Program-made: the position numbers and the translations under genes
Shown: positions 1 through 6,688 of the stretch, piece by piece
How positions within the stretch are numbered: position 1 is the stretch's first letter
How the letters are laid out: every line of letters starts with the position of its first letter
The notes under the pieces: generated by a model
What the model saw: only the letters and a program-made list of their open reading frames with translations
What the model was told of the DNA's origin: nothing
Databases searched by the model: none
DNA from: Bacteroidales bacterium
Lineage (GTDB): Bacteria; Bacteroidota; Bacteroidia; Bacteroidales; JAFGXI01
Assembly (NCBI GenBank): GCA_026985625.1
Contig: JALSQC010000369.1
Coordinates: 1 to 25,832, forward strand
Length of the DNA stretch: 25,832 nt
Direction: 5' to 3'

Positions 1-388
1 TATAAGTGTTTTCTTTATCGATAAATTGAGCTTGAGCTTGAGCCAATTGCGATTTTGCCGAGTTTAACGATGCTTTTGCTCTTTCCAGTGACGATATGTA
101 AATATCGGGTTTAATTTTTAAAAGTAAATCGCCTTTTTTTACCAAATCGCCTTCTTTTATTTTTAGTTCAACTATCTCGCCCGAAACATCGGGGCTAATT
201 TTTACTTCGGTCTCGGGTTGTATTGTTCCGTTTGCTGTAATTGTTTCAATAATATTTCTTTTTGTAACTTTCTCGGTACTTACTTTAATAATTATTTCTT
301 TACCAAACCAACCTTTGCGTTTTCCTATAATTGCAATAATTATTAAGATTACTGTTACTACTAATAAATATTTTACCGATTTTTTCAT
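1..388 (-). CDS. HlyD/MacA-family efflux periplasmic adaptor subunit, N-terminal part
   Basis: The reverse strand reads open from an ATG at 388 to the window edge, giving 129 residues of a longer protein. Residues about 5-22 form one hydrophobic membrane anchor followed by KRK. After it comes a beta-rich stretch and a biotinyl/lipoyl-like half-domain (around VSGEIVELKIKEGDLVKKGD, residues 69-88), then the start of an Ala/Gln-rich helical hairpin (LAQAQAQ). That order is typical of membrane-fusion adaptors that link an inner-membrane ABC or RND pump to a TolC-like outer-membrane channel. A usual family member has 350-420 residues, so roughly two thirds lies outside. The pump type cannot be told from this fragment. 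The AT-rich gap upstream shows no clear promoter. Confidence 0.85.
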   Translation of the reverse strand, partial: MKKSVKYLLVVTVILIIIAIIGKRKGWFGKEIIIKVSTEKVTKRNIIETITANGTIQPETEVKISPDVSGEIVELKIKEGDLVKKGDLLLKIKPDIYISSLERAKASLNSAKSQLAQAQAQFIDKENTY

Positions 389-510
389 TTATACATAGTT
401 AATTGTTGTTTTTGTGTTTAATAATTTTTTAAAAATAATCTATTTAAAAGTATTTGCCAAAAAAATTAAATGATGATTTTTTCTTAATTAGTTTTTCTCT
501 TTAGTTATTT

Positions 511-552
511 AAAAAAACATAAAAAAATTATCCCGAAATTTCGGGATAATTT
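511..552 (-). terminator. Rho-independent terminator of the lipoprotein/beta-barrel operon
   Basis: Bases 525-552 form a perfect 28-base palindrome (14-bp arms, core TCCCGAAATTTCGGGA). Read on the minus strand it is followed by a nearly unbroken T run (complement of 511-527). It lies 26 bases after the lipoprotein stop codon at 579, where an intrinsic terminator would be expected. The plus-strand side lacks a T run, so it should work mainly for the minus strand. Confidence 0.85.
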
Positions 553-578
553 AAAAATCGTATTTTAATATTTGTTTA

Positions 579-1085
579 TTAATTATAAGTTATATCTATA
601 ACTTTAGTATTATTTTTTACTATTGTTGTTGTTTGGTCGGCTGCTGTAAATACTTTACGTGTAGTTTTTGTGTTAGGATAAACGTCCATTACGGTTTGGT
701 CGTAAGCAAAATCTTCGGCTTTAATAGTATAATTTGCTGTTTTTGCAATTGCGTCAACAGTAACAGAATACTCGCCGTTTGCATCAACTGTTGTTTCAAA
801 ACTAATATCTTCGTATGTATGACCTGCTATAGGATTTGCAACTAAGTCGGCTGCATTGACAACAACAATAATTTTTGTTCCTGCAGGAGCCGTTTCGTTA
901 TTCAATTGATAAAATCCATTTGATGTTGTATCGTTTGCAGTATTTAAATCCGCAAATACTTTTCCTTTTATAATTGCAGTTGTCATTGCCTCTGGAGTTG
1001 TTTCATCTTCGGTTTTTTTACAATTTGACAAAAATAATAAAGCTATTAAGCTTATTGATAATAATGTTATAATATTTTTTTTCAT
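579..1085 (-). CDS. Small putative surface lipoprotein with a carboxypeptidase-regulatory-like beta domain
   Basis: A 168-residue protein of unassigned function. Residues 1-21 are a lipoprotein-type signal with Cys22 as the probable lipidated residue (LSNC; Asn at -1 is unusual but the hydrophobic core and position fit). The residues after the Cys, KKTEDE, are charged and acidic. In Bacteroidota such a tract can act as a lipoprotein export signal that sends the protein to the outer surface (inference here). The body contains IIKGKVFADLN and later VDANGEYSVTVDA, the pattern of a transthyretin/carboxypeptidase-regulatory-like beta sandwich often seen in surface lipoproteins. It lies 38 bases downstream of an outer-membrane barrel gene on the same strand and precedes a strong terminator, so the two probably form one transcript. 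Confidence 0.75.
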   Translation of the reverse strand: MKKNIITLLSISLIALLFLSNCKKTEDETTPEAMTTAIIKGKVFADLNTANDTTSNGFYQLNNETAPAGTKIIVVVNAADLVANPIAGHTYEDISFETTVDANGEYSVTVDAIAKTANYTIKAEDFAYDQTVMDVYPNTKTTRKVFTAADQTTTIVKNNTKVIDITYN

Positions 1086-1123
1086 GATTTTAAATTTTAA
1101 AAATTAATAAATTTATTTTGTTA

Positions 1124-1975
1124 TTAAAAATGGAATAATAAATAAATAGCTCCACCCATATTTCCGGTATCAAAACTATATCCTTTATCTCCAGCCATTT
1201 TTGTATTTGTTGTTTTTAATACATTATTTGTAAAATCCCACGATTCTTCGGTAGAGACACCGTCTTTTGTGTTGTGGAAATCAAAACCCCAAGTAAATTC
1301 TCCTCCAATAGATATTTTTGGAGCAAAGAAATATTCTACACCAACAAATCCGTCAAGACCAAAACCTAAAGTTCTTCCTGATAATTGTTGTGTTAATCTT
1401 CCGTTAGTTGTTATGTTAGAACCAAAATCAGTTGTAGAAGGATTAGAATTTGTTGCAGACATTTGGTTTCCATAAGTATAAGTTTTGTTAACGTTTACTG
1501 TATATATACCCAATTCTGCTCCATAAATTCCACGAACACGTCCTTTTCCTCTTGATTTTTCGTAACCAATTTTTAAGGCTGAATTACAAACAACTGTTTT
1601 TTGAGCATCGTTAACAACAATATCCGGATCAGGAATTTTTTGATCTTTAATTATGTATTCGTTATCAATATTGGTAATGTTACCAAATCTAAACGAAGCT
1701 CTTACTGCTGTGTGATCGTCTAAAAAATACTTTCCGTAGATAGTATTATTTGCATTTAAAAAATTAAACGAAACCGTATTTCCTACGGTATTGTTAAAAA
1801 TATTTCCTACATAATTAAAAAAGGGAATAGCATTTACCCCTATGGCAAAATCACCTGATTTAGGTAAAATCTCAAAGCCTCGTTTAGAAACAAAACCCGA
1901 GTCGCTTGTTGCTTCTTGAGCATACGTATAAGAATACATAAGCAAGAAAGCAAAAATGTAAATTAGTTTTTTCAT
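1124..1975 (-). CDS. Outer-membrane beta-barrel protein
   Basis: A 283-residue protein with a signal peptide at residues 1-19 (cleavage after TYA, before Gln20). The mature part alternates short hydrophobic and polar stretches rich in Gly and aromatic residues, as in porin-like barrels (FAIGVNAIPFFNY, IYGKYFLDDHTAVRASFRFG, GVEYFFAPKISIGGEFTWGF). It ends in LLFHF, and a terminal aromatic residue is the signature used by the BAM complex to recognise outer-membrane proteins. Length and layout fit the general outer-membrane-protein beta-barrel families of Bacteroidota, but no specific substrate or family can be read from the sequence. The next gene downstream is a lipoprotein 38 bases away, so the two may form a surface complex (inference). 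Confidence 0.8.
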   Translation of the reverse strand: MKKLIYIFAFLLMYSYTYAQEATSDSGFVSKRGFEILPKSGDFAIGVNAIPFFNYVGNIFNNTVGNTVSFNFLNANNTIYGKYFLDDHTAVRASFRFGNITNIDNEYIIKDQKIPDPDIVVNDAQKTVVCNSALKIGYEKSRGKGRVRGIYGAELGIYTVNVNKTYTYGNQMSATNSNPSTTDFGSNITTNGRLTQQLSGRTLGFGLDGFVGVEYFFAPKISIGGEFTWGFDFHNTKDGVSTEESWDFTNNVLKTTNTKMAGDKGYSFDTGNMGGAIYLLFHF

Positions 1976-2043
1976 AAAAAAAAGTTTAAAATTTATTCTG
2001 TGAATTTATAATAAATAAAATTACAATCCTAATATATCAAACA

Positions 2044-2379
2044 TTATTTTTTTGTGTTATAATTATTTTCTTCTAATATAGTTATTATTTTATTTTTTAA
2101 ATCGCCTTGTATTAGTATCTGTCCGTTTTTTGACGAACCACCAACTCCACATTTATTTTTTAATAATTTTTCGAGTTGTTTTAAATCGTTGTCGTTGCCC
2201 ACAAAACCTGTTATTAAGGTAACGGTTTTCCCTTTTCGTTGTTTTCGGTCTATTGTTACTTTTAAATTTTGTTTTTCGGCAGGTAATGTTTCTATTGTAT
2301 CATTATCATATTCAAATTTATAATCAGGGTTTGTAGAATAAACAGCTCCATGTTTATCGGCTTTACGTTTTGCATTCAT
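2044..2379 (-). CDS. yciH: SUI1/eIF1-family translation factor, YciH type
   Basis: A 111-residue protein of the SUI1 family, bacterial relatives of eukaryotic initiation factor 1 that influence start-site selection on the ribosome. Visible family landmarks are GAVYSTNPDY near the N-terminus, LPAEKQNLKVTIDRKQRKGK, VTLITGFVGNDNDLKQLEKLLKNKCGVGGS and the C-terminal ILIQGDLKNKIITILEE. I start at the ATG at 2379, because family proteins begin about ten residues before the YSTNP motif. An in-frame ATG at 2403 would add MTNIYCLA, which is less typical but possible. A TAnnTTTG element on the minus strand (2426-2419) would place the transcript start around 2412, so both starts remain open. The gene is divergent from the NifX-like gene. 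Confidence 0.9.
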   Translation of the reverse strand: MNAKRKADKHGAVYSTNPDYKFEYDNDTIETLPAEKQNLKVTIDRKQRKGKTVTLITGFVGNDNDLKQLEKLLKNKCGVGGSSKNGQILIQGDLKNKIITILEENNYNTKK

Positions 2380-2418
2380 AGCTAAGCAATAAATATTTGT
2401 CATAAAATTATTTTATAT

Positions 2419-2426
2419 CAAAATTA
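2419..2426 (-). promoter_or_regulatory. Bacteroidota -7 promoter box for the SUI1 gene
   Basis: On the minus strand the sequence is TAATTTTG, an exact match to the TAnnTTTG -7 element of Bacteroidota housekeeping promoters. It would start transcription about 9-10 bases before the ATG at 2403. No clear TTTG -33 partner is visible. Confidence 0.5.
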
Positions 2427-2448
2427 AAAAAAATTAACATAAATATAA

Positions 2449-2470
2449 ATTAATTAATGATTTAATTAAT
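2449..2470. repeat. 9-bp inverted repeat in the divergent SUI1/NifX-like promoter region
   Basis: ATTAATTAA (2449-2457) and TTAATTAAT (2462-2470) are perfect inverted copies separated by four bases. The right arm touches the -7 box of the plus-strand gene. It could be an operator, but it is made only of A and T in a very AT-rich gap, so chance is a serious alternative. Confidence 0.3.
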
Positions 2471-2477
2471 AATTTTG
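2470..2477 (+). promoter_or_regulatory. Bacteroidota -7 promoter box for the NifX-like gene
   Basis: TAATTTTG matches the TAnnTTTG -7 consensus exactly and lies 18 bases before the ATG at 2496, predicting a leader of about 12 bases. Confidence 0.5.
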
Positions 2478-2495
2478 TATTAAAAATAATAAATC

Positions 2496-2873
2496 ATGAA
2501 AAAGGTAGCAATTCCCGTAGCAAACGATAAATTAAGTCAACATTTTGGACATAGCGATTATTTTAGAGTTTATGTAATCGATGATAACAAAATTATAGAT
2601 AGCGAATTTTTACCACCACCCGAACATCAACCGGGAGTTATACCAAATTGGGTAGCCGAACAAGGAGTTACCGATATTATTGTAGGAGGCATTGGTCCTG
2701 CCGCAATTGATATTTTTAATTCAAGAAATGTAAATGTATTTTCAGGAGCAAATGTAGATACTCCCGATAATATTATTTTAGATTTTATAAATGGTTCTCT
2801 TGTTGTTAATGCAAATACTTGCGACCACGAGTCAGGAGAACATCACCATGGAGAACATCACCATCATCATTAA
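2496..2873 (+). CDS. NifX/NifB-like dinitrogenase iron-molybdenum cofactor family protein with His-rich tail
   Basis: A 125-residue protein of the small family related to NifX and to the C-terminal part of NifB, which bind metal clusters. Visible features are the N-terminal IPVANDKLSQHFGHSDYF with the conserved HFGH, the middle EHQPGVIPNWVAEQGVTDII followed by GGIGPAAIDIF, and CDHESGEHH near the end. The last 14 residues contain eight His, a probable metal-binding tail. Members of this family occur widely in anaerobes that do not fix nitrogen, and no nif gene is present here, so a role in holding or delivering an iron-sulfur or other metal centre is the most that can be inferred. The gene has its own promoter box and is divergent from the SUI1 gene. 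Confidence 0.88.
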   Translation: MKKVAIPVANDKLSQHFGHSDYFRVYVIDDNKIIDSEFLPPPEHQPGVIPNWVAEQGVTDIIVGGIGPAAIDIFNSRNVNVFSGANVDTPDNIILDFINGSLVVNANTCDHESGEHHHGEHHHHH

Positions 2874-2974
2874 TTAAAAATATTTAAAATATTATTTACG
2901 TATTAAACAACAATCATAATATATTAATAAACTATAAATTTGTATAATCTTATTTTTATTATGATTTTCTTAAT

Positions 2975-2982
2975 TATATTTG
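2975..2982 (+). promoter_or_regulatory. Bacteroidota -7 promoter box for dsbD
   Basis: TATATTTG matches TAnnTTTG and lies 24 bases before the ATG at 3007. Its last three bases form an in-frame TTG that makes the reading frame appear to start earlier. The promoter match argues that this TTG is not the translation start. Confidence 0.5.
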
Positions 2983-3006
2983 TTTAAATATTTAAATTTT
3001 AAACTT

Positions 3007-5142
3007 ATGGTATCGTTAAAAAAAATAATAACTTTTGCTTTTATTTTATTGTTAAGCTACTCGGGGTTCTCGCAGATGGAGAATCATGTTTCGTGGAAAT
3101 TTGAGTATAAGGACTTGGGAAACAATGTTGTTGATTTAATTTTTAAAGGAAAAATTGACGATAAATGGGATATTTACTCAATAAACGATGAGCTTAATCC
3201 TATAACATTTGCTTACGAAAAATCAAATGATTATACTATTGACGGTAAAGTTAAAGAAGGTTGGCCTCCAAAAAAAGAATACGATAAATTAATGGAAGCT
3301 ACACGACATTTTTACTTTAAAAAATGTGAATTTCATCAAAAAATAAAAGCAAATAAAAATAATTTTACGGTAAACGGAACATTAGATTATCAATCGTGTT
3401 TAGCCGATGGTATGTGTGTAATGTCTAGCAAAGACTTCTCGATAAAAATATCGTTAAAACAAACACAAAAAACCGAAACCGAACCTAATAACAATAAAAT
3501 AAAAACCGAAACATCTGATAATACGATAACAGTAAACGACACAAGTAATAATACAAAAGCCGATACAAGTATTTTAAAAACGGATACCGAAAAAACAATT
3601 GTTGATACTGCAAAAACTACAGAAATAAAGACTACAAACAATACAAATAACAATTCGCAACAAAAAGAAAGTAACAATTCGCTTTGGTGGTTCTTTTTTA
3701 TATCGTTTGGAGCCGGTCTTATGGCAATTTTAACACCTTGCGTATTTCCAATGATACCTATGACAGTTTCTTTTTTTATGCATAATGGCGAAAGCAAAAC
3801 AAAATCTAAAATACAAGCAATTTTTTATGGAGTTTCAATAATTTTAATTTATACAATTATAGGAACCGTAATAGCTGTAACACTTGGAGTAAATTTTGCA
3901 AATTGGTTAAGCACCCATTGGATACCTAATGTAGCATTTTTCTTAATATTTTTAATATTTGCAATGTCATTTTTTGGAATGTTCGAAATTACACTGCCAA
4001 GTTGGATGGTTAATAAATCGGATAAAAATGCCGACAAAGGAGGTTGGACAGGAACATTTTTTATGGCCTTTACCCTTGTTCTTGTTTCTTTTTCGTGCAC
4101 AGGTCCAATAGTTGGTGCTATTTTAGTAGAATCGGCAAGTGGCGAGATTTTAAAACCCATTATAGGAATGTTTGGTTTCTCGTTAGCTTTTGCATTGCCA
4201 TTTACTTTTTTTGCATTCTTCCCGTCGTTATTAAACAAAATGCCAAAATCGGGAGGTTGGTTAAACTCGGTAAAAGTAGTTTTAGGATTTTTAGAATTAG
4301 CTTTAGGTCTAAAATTCTTAAGTATAGCCGATCAAACTTACCATTGGCACATTCTCGATCGCGAAATTTATCTCGCTATTTGGATTGTTATTTTTACATT
4401 AATGGGCTTATACCTTTTAGGAAAACTAAAATTTGCACACGACAGCGACCTCCCGTATATTAAAGTTCCAAGATTAATTATGGCAATAATTACTTTTACT
4501 TTTGTTGTTTATATGATACCCGGAATGTTCGGAGCCCCTTTAAAAGCATTAGCCGGATATTTACCGCCACAAGAATCTATAGATTTTGATATAAACAAAA
4601 TAGTTAGAGAAAACTTAGAAAATACAAATATTAGCTCTAACGGAGGAAACTCCGAAATGATAGAAAAACCAAAATATAGCGATTTTCTTACCCTGCCACA
4701 CGGATTAAAAGGCTATTTCGATTACGAACAAGCTTTGCGAGTAGCAAACAAATTAAACAAACCGGTATTTGTTGATTTTACAGGACATGGCTGTGTTAAT
4801 TGTCGCGAAATGGAAGCTGCTGTTTGGTCTGACCCAAAAGTTTTAAAACGATTAAAAAATAATTTTGTTGTTGTTGCTCTTTATGTTGACGACAAAACTG
4901 AATTGCCAGAGAGCGAGTGGGTAACATCAAAACGCGATGGAAAAATAAAAAAAACAATAGGAAAAAAATATGCCGACCTGCAAATTACAAAATATAACAT
5001 AAACGCTCAACCTTATTACGTATTACTCGATAAAGAAGGAAATACCTTAAACGGTTCACGAGCATATAACAAAGACGTTGATGCCTTTGTTAATTTTTTA
5101 GACGAAGGATTAGCTAAATTTAACAAAAAATATAAAAAATAA
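3007..5142 (+). CDS. dsbD: Thiol:disulfide interchange protein DsbD (cytochrome c biogenesis/thioredoxin fusion)
   Basis: A 711-residue inner-membrane protein that carries electrons from cytoplasmic thioredoxin to periplasmic thiol proteins. The start at the ATG at 3007 gives a clean signal peptide ending near GFSQ. Residues about 24-145 are the N-terminal DsbD domain with the cysteine pair C131 and C137, the same spacing as in E. coli DsbD. Residues about 149-220 are a Thr/Asn/Lys-rich low-complexity linker. The membrane domain (about 225-500, eight predicted helices) has C245 in LTPCVFPMIP and C364 in SCTGPIVGA, the two redox cysteines. The C-terminal thioredoxin-like domain has C596-V-N-C599 in GHGCVNCREM. 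All three cysteine pairs needed for the relay are present. The gene stands alone, with its own promoter box and no close neighbour downstream. Confidence 0.95.
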   Translation: MVSLKKIITFAFILLLSYSGFSQMENHVSWKFEYKDLGNNVVDLIFKGKIDDKWDIYSINDELNPITFAYEKSNDYTIDGKVKEGWPPKKEYDKLMEATRHFYFKKCEFHQKIKANKNNFTVNGTLDYQSCLADGMCVMSSKDFSIKISLKQTQKTETEPNNNKIKTETSDNTITVNDTSNNTKADTSILKTDTEKTIVDTAKTTEIKTTNNTNNNSQQKESNNSLWWFFFISFGAGLMAILTPCVFPMIPMTVSFFMHNGESKTKSKIQAIFYGVSIILIYTIIGTVIAVTLGVNFANWLSTHWIPNVAFFLIFLIFAMSFFGMFEITLPSWMVNKSDKNADKGGWTGTFFMAFTLVLVSFSCTGPIVGAILVESASGEILKPIIGMFGFSLAFALPFTFFAFFPSLLNKMPKSGGWLNSVKVVLGFLELALGLKFLSIADQTYHWHILDREIYLAIWIVIFTLMGLYLLGKLKFAHDSDLPYIKVPRLIMAIITFTFVVYMIPGMFGAPLKALAGYLPPQESIDFDINKIVRENLENTNISSNGGNSEMIEKPKYSDFLTLPHGLKGYFDYEQALRVANKLNKPVFVDFTGHGCVNCREMEAAVWSDPKVLKRLKNNFVVVALYVDDKTELPESEWVTSKRDGKIKKTIGKKYADLQITKYNINAQPYYVLLDKEGNTLNGSRAYNKDVDAFVNFLDEGLAKFNKKYKK

Positions 5143-5418
5143 TTTTTATTACAAATCTGAGTTATATTTAAATGTTGATAATTGATTTAGATTCTTAACG
5201 AAGAAATCAAAAAATGTGATTTTGCTTCTGAAAGCGTATAAAACTAACTGCAATACATATTGATATCTATACTTGCTCATTTAGAACATATTAAAACCAT
5301 AGGTAAGTTGTTTGTAATTATGTATATTGTGATTTCAAAAACTTAAATTACACACAATATTATTTTAAGATAAAGAGTTAATTAGTCTTTGTTTTTTTAG
5401 CATGAAAAAACAATATTT
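5143..5418. other. Gene-free intergenic stretch between dsbD and marC
   Basis: This 276-base gap lies between the convergent stops of dsbD and marC. I see no RNA gene, no strong terminator and no promoter match. A weak interrupted hairpin (GAAG...CTTC, about 5200-5228) and an 8-bp pair ATATTGTG/CACAATAT (about 5323-5359) are present without T runs. One frame is open for 32 codons (5248-5343) after closely spaced stops. It has no family likeness that I recognise. Confidence 0.5.
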
Positions 5419-6006
5419 TTATTTGGTAATATTAATTCCGGTATTAGATAAAAATAATTTTATTGCAATTGATAAAAGAATTATTCCAAAAACTTTCTTT
5501 AAAATAGCAAGACCTGTTTTTCCGAGAATACGTTCAATAATTCTGGTAGATTTTAAAACAATAAAAACAACTAACATATTTAACAATATAGCAAAAAATA
5601 TATTAATATTTGCATATTGCGATTTTAAAGACAGCAATGTAGTTATAGAACCTGCTCCGGCAATTAACGGAAAAGCTAAAGGAACAATAGATGCACTATC
5701 GGTTGACGATGTGTTTTTAAACAACTCAATACCTAAAACCATCTCTAATGCCAAAAATAAGATAATAAAAGAACCTGCAATTGCAAACGACTCTATATTA
5801 ACTCCAAAAACATGTAATATTCCTTCGCCTATAAATAAAAATAAAAGCAAAACAATAGAAGCAGCTATAGTTGCTTTGCCTGCTTCTATTTTTCCGTATT
5901 TATCTTTTAGTTCAATAATTATTGGTATCGACCCTGTAATATCTATTACGGCAAAAAGAACCATAAAAGCCGAGAATATCTGTATAAAACTAAAACCTGA
6001 GAACAT
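5419..6006 (-). CDS. marC: MarC-family integral membrane protein
   Basis: A 195-residue, very hydrophobic protein with about six membrane helices, matching the MarC/UPF0056 family in length and motifs: FAVIDITGSIPIIIEL in the first helices, AGSFIILFLALEM in the middle, and SIVPLAFPLIAGAGSITTLL as the second copy of the internal repeat. The family's transported substrate is not established. The name comes from the E. coli mar locus, and a role in antibiotic resistance was not upheld for the E. coli protein. The start codon overlaps the ribE stop by one base (TAATG, shared base 6006), so translation is probably coupled to ribE. I see no shared pathway with riboflavin. Confidence 0.9.
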   Translation of the reverse strand: MFSGFSFIQIFSAFMVLFAVIDITGSIPIIIELKDKYGKIEAGKATIAASIVLLLFLFIGEGILHVFGVNIESFAIAGSFIILFLALEMVLGIELFKNTSSTDSASIVPLAFPLIAGAGSITTLLSLKSQYANINIFFAILLNMLVVFIVLKSTRIIERILGKTGLAILKKVFGIILLSIAIKLFLSNTGINITK

Positions 6007-6605
6007 TATTTATTTCCTAATTGTTGTGATATAATTTTTTGAATGTATTTTCCTATTATATCAAATTCAAGATTAACAACAGTTCCTTCTTTTATTTGAT
6101 TAAAATTTGTAACCTCATAAGTAAATGGAATTATTGCAACCTGAAAAGAATTATCTTTTGAGTTTACAACCGTTAAACTAACACCATTTACCGATATAGA
6201 ACCTTTTTCTACAGTAATATTACCTTTTGTAGAATCATACTCAAAAGTAAAATACCAACTACCATCGGCTTCCTCAACTTTTTTACAAACAGCAGTTTGG
6301 TCAACATGTCCTTGAACAAGATGTCCATCAAGAAACGAATCCATTTTCATACTTCGTTCTAAATTTACTTTACTGCCAATTTCTAAAAAACCGAGATTTG
6401 TTTTGTCTAAAGTCTCTTGTATAGCAGTTACAGTGTAAGTTTTGTCGGTAATATCAACAACCGTTAAACAAACACCGTTATGAGCAATACTTTGATCGAT
6501 TTTTAGCTCATTAACAAAAGAACATTCCATTGTAATATGCAAGTTCTCTTTTTCTTTTTTTAACGCAACAACTCTTGCCGCTTCTTCTACAATTCCTGAA
6601 AACAT
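6006..6605 (-). CDS. ribE: Riboflavin synthase, alpha subunit
   Basis: A 199-residue enzyme (EC 2.5.1.9) that converts two molecules of 6,7-dimethyl-8-ribityllumazine into riboflavin plus a pyrimidine product, the last step of vitamin B2 synthesis. It begins with the family hallmark MFSGIVEE. The two lumazine-binding barrels are visible as repeats: SIAHNGVCLTVVD in the first and SISVNGVSLTVV in the second, with LDGHLVQGHVDQ between them. The C-terminal FDIIGKYIQK is also typical. Length is normal. The ATG at 6605 follows a TAnnTTTG box on the minus strand (6629-6622). The gene is divergent from nadB and overlaps marC downstream by one base. Confidence 0.96.
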   Translation of the reverse strand: MFSGIVEEAARVVALKKEKENLHITMECSFVNELKIDQSIAHNGVCLTVVDITDKTYTVTAIQETLDKTNLGFLEIGSKVNLERSMKMDSFLDGHLVQGHVDQTAVCKKVEEADGSWYFTFEYDSTKGNITVEKGSISVNGVSLTVVNSKDNSFQVAIIPFTYEVTNFNQIKEGTVVNLEFDIIGKYIQKIISQQLGNK

Positions 6606-6621
6606 AAAAAACTTTTTTTTG

Positions 6622-6629
6622 CAAAATTA
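6622..6629 (-). promoter_or_regulatory. Bacteroidota -7 promoter box for ribE-marC
   Basis: The minus strand reads TAATTTTG, an exact TAnnTTTG match, 16 bases before the ribE ATG, predicting a leader of about 10 bases. A weaker plus-strand candidate, TAACTTTA at 6664-6671, could serve nadB with an equally short leader. Confidence 0.5.
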
Positions 6630-6688
6630 TATAAAATATTAATATAAGATATAAATTTAAAATTAACTTTACAATTTATTTTACGATA

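Noticed and set aside
2496..2873. Nitrogen fixation based on the NifX-like gene.
   Set aside because: The family is widespread outside nitrogen fixers and no nif genes are present.
2980..3006. TTG-initiated N-terminal extension of dsbD.
   Set aside because: The TTG is the end of a TAnnTTTG promoter box, and the ATG at 3007 opens a proper signal peptide.
3390..4463. Open frames of 129-139 codons overlapping dsbD on both strands.
   Set aside because: They lie inside the well-supported dsbD frame and show only hydrophobic or Val/Ser-rich shadow sequence.
5248..5343. A 32-codon open stretch as a small gene.
   Set aside because: It has no good start with a leader, follows two close in-frame stops, and has no recognisable motif.
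5419..6006. An antibiotic-resistance role for marC.
   Set aside because: The name is historical; resistance by MarC is not supported by established knowledge or by anything here.
5402..6034. A 210-codon plus-strand open frame opposite marC.
   Set aside because: It is the antisense shadow of marC; the minus-strand protein has clear MarC motifs, while the plus-strand product is a Lys/Ile-rich sequence without family features.
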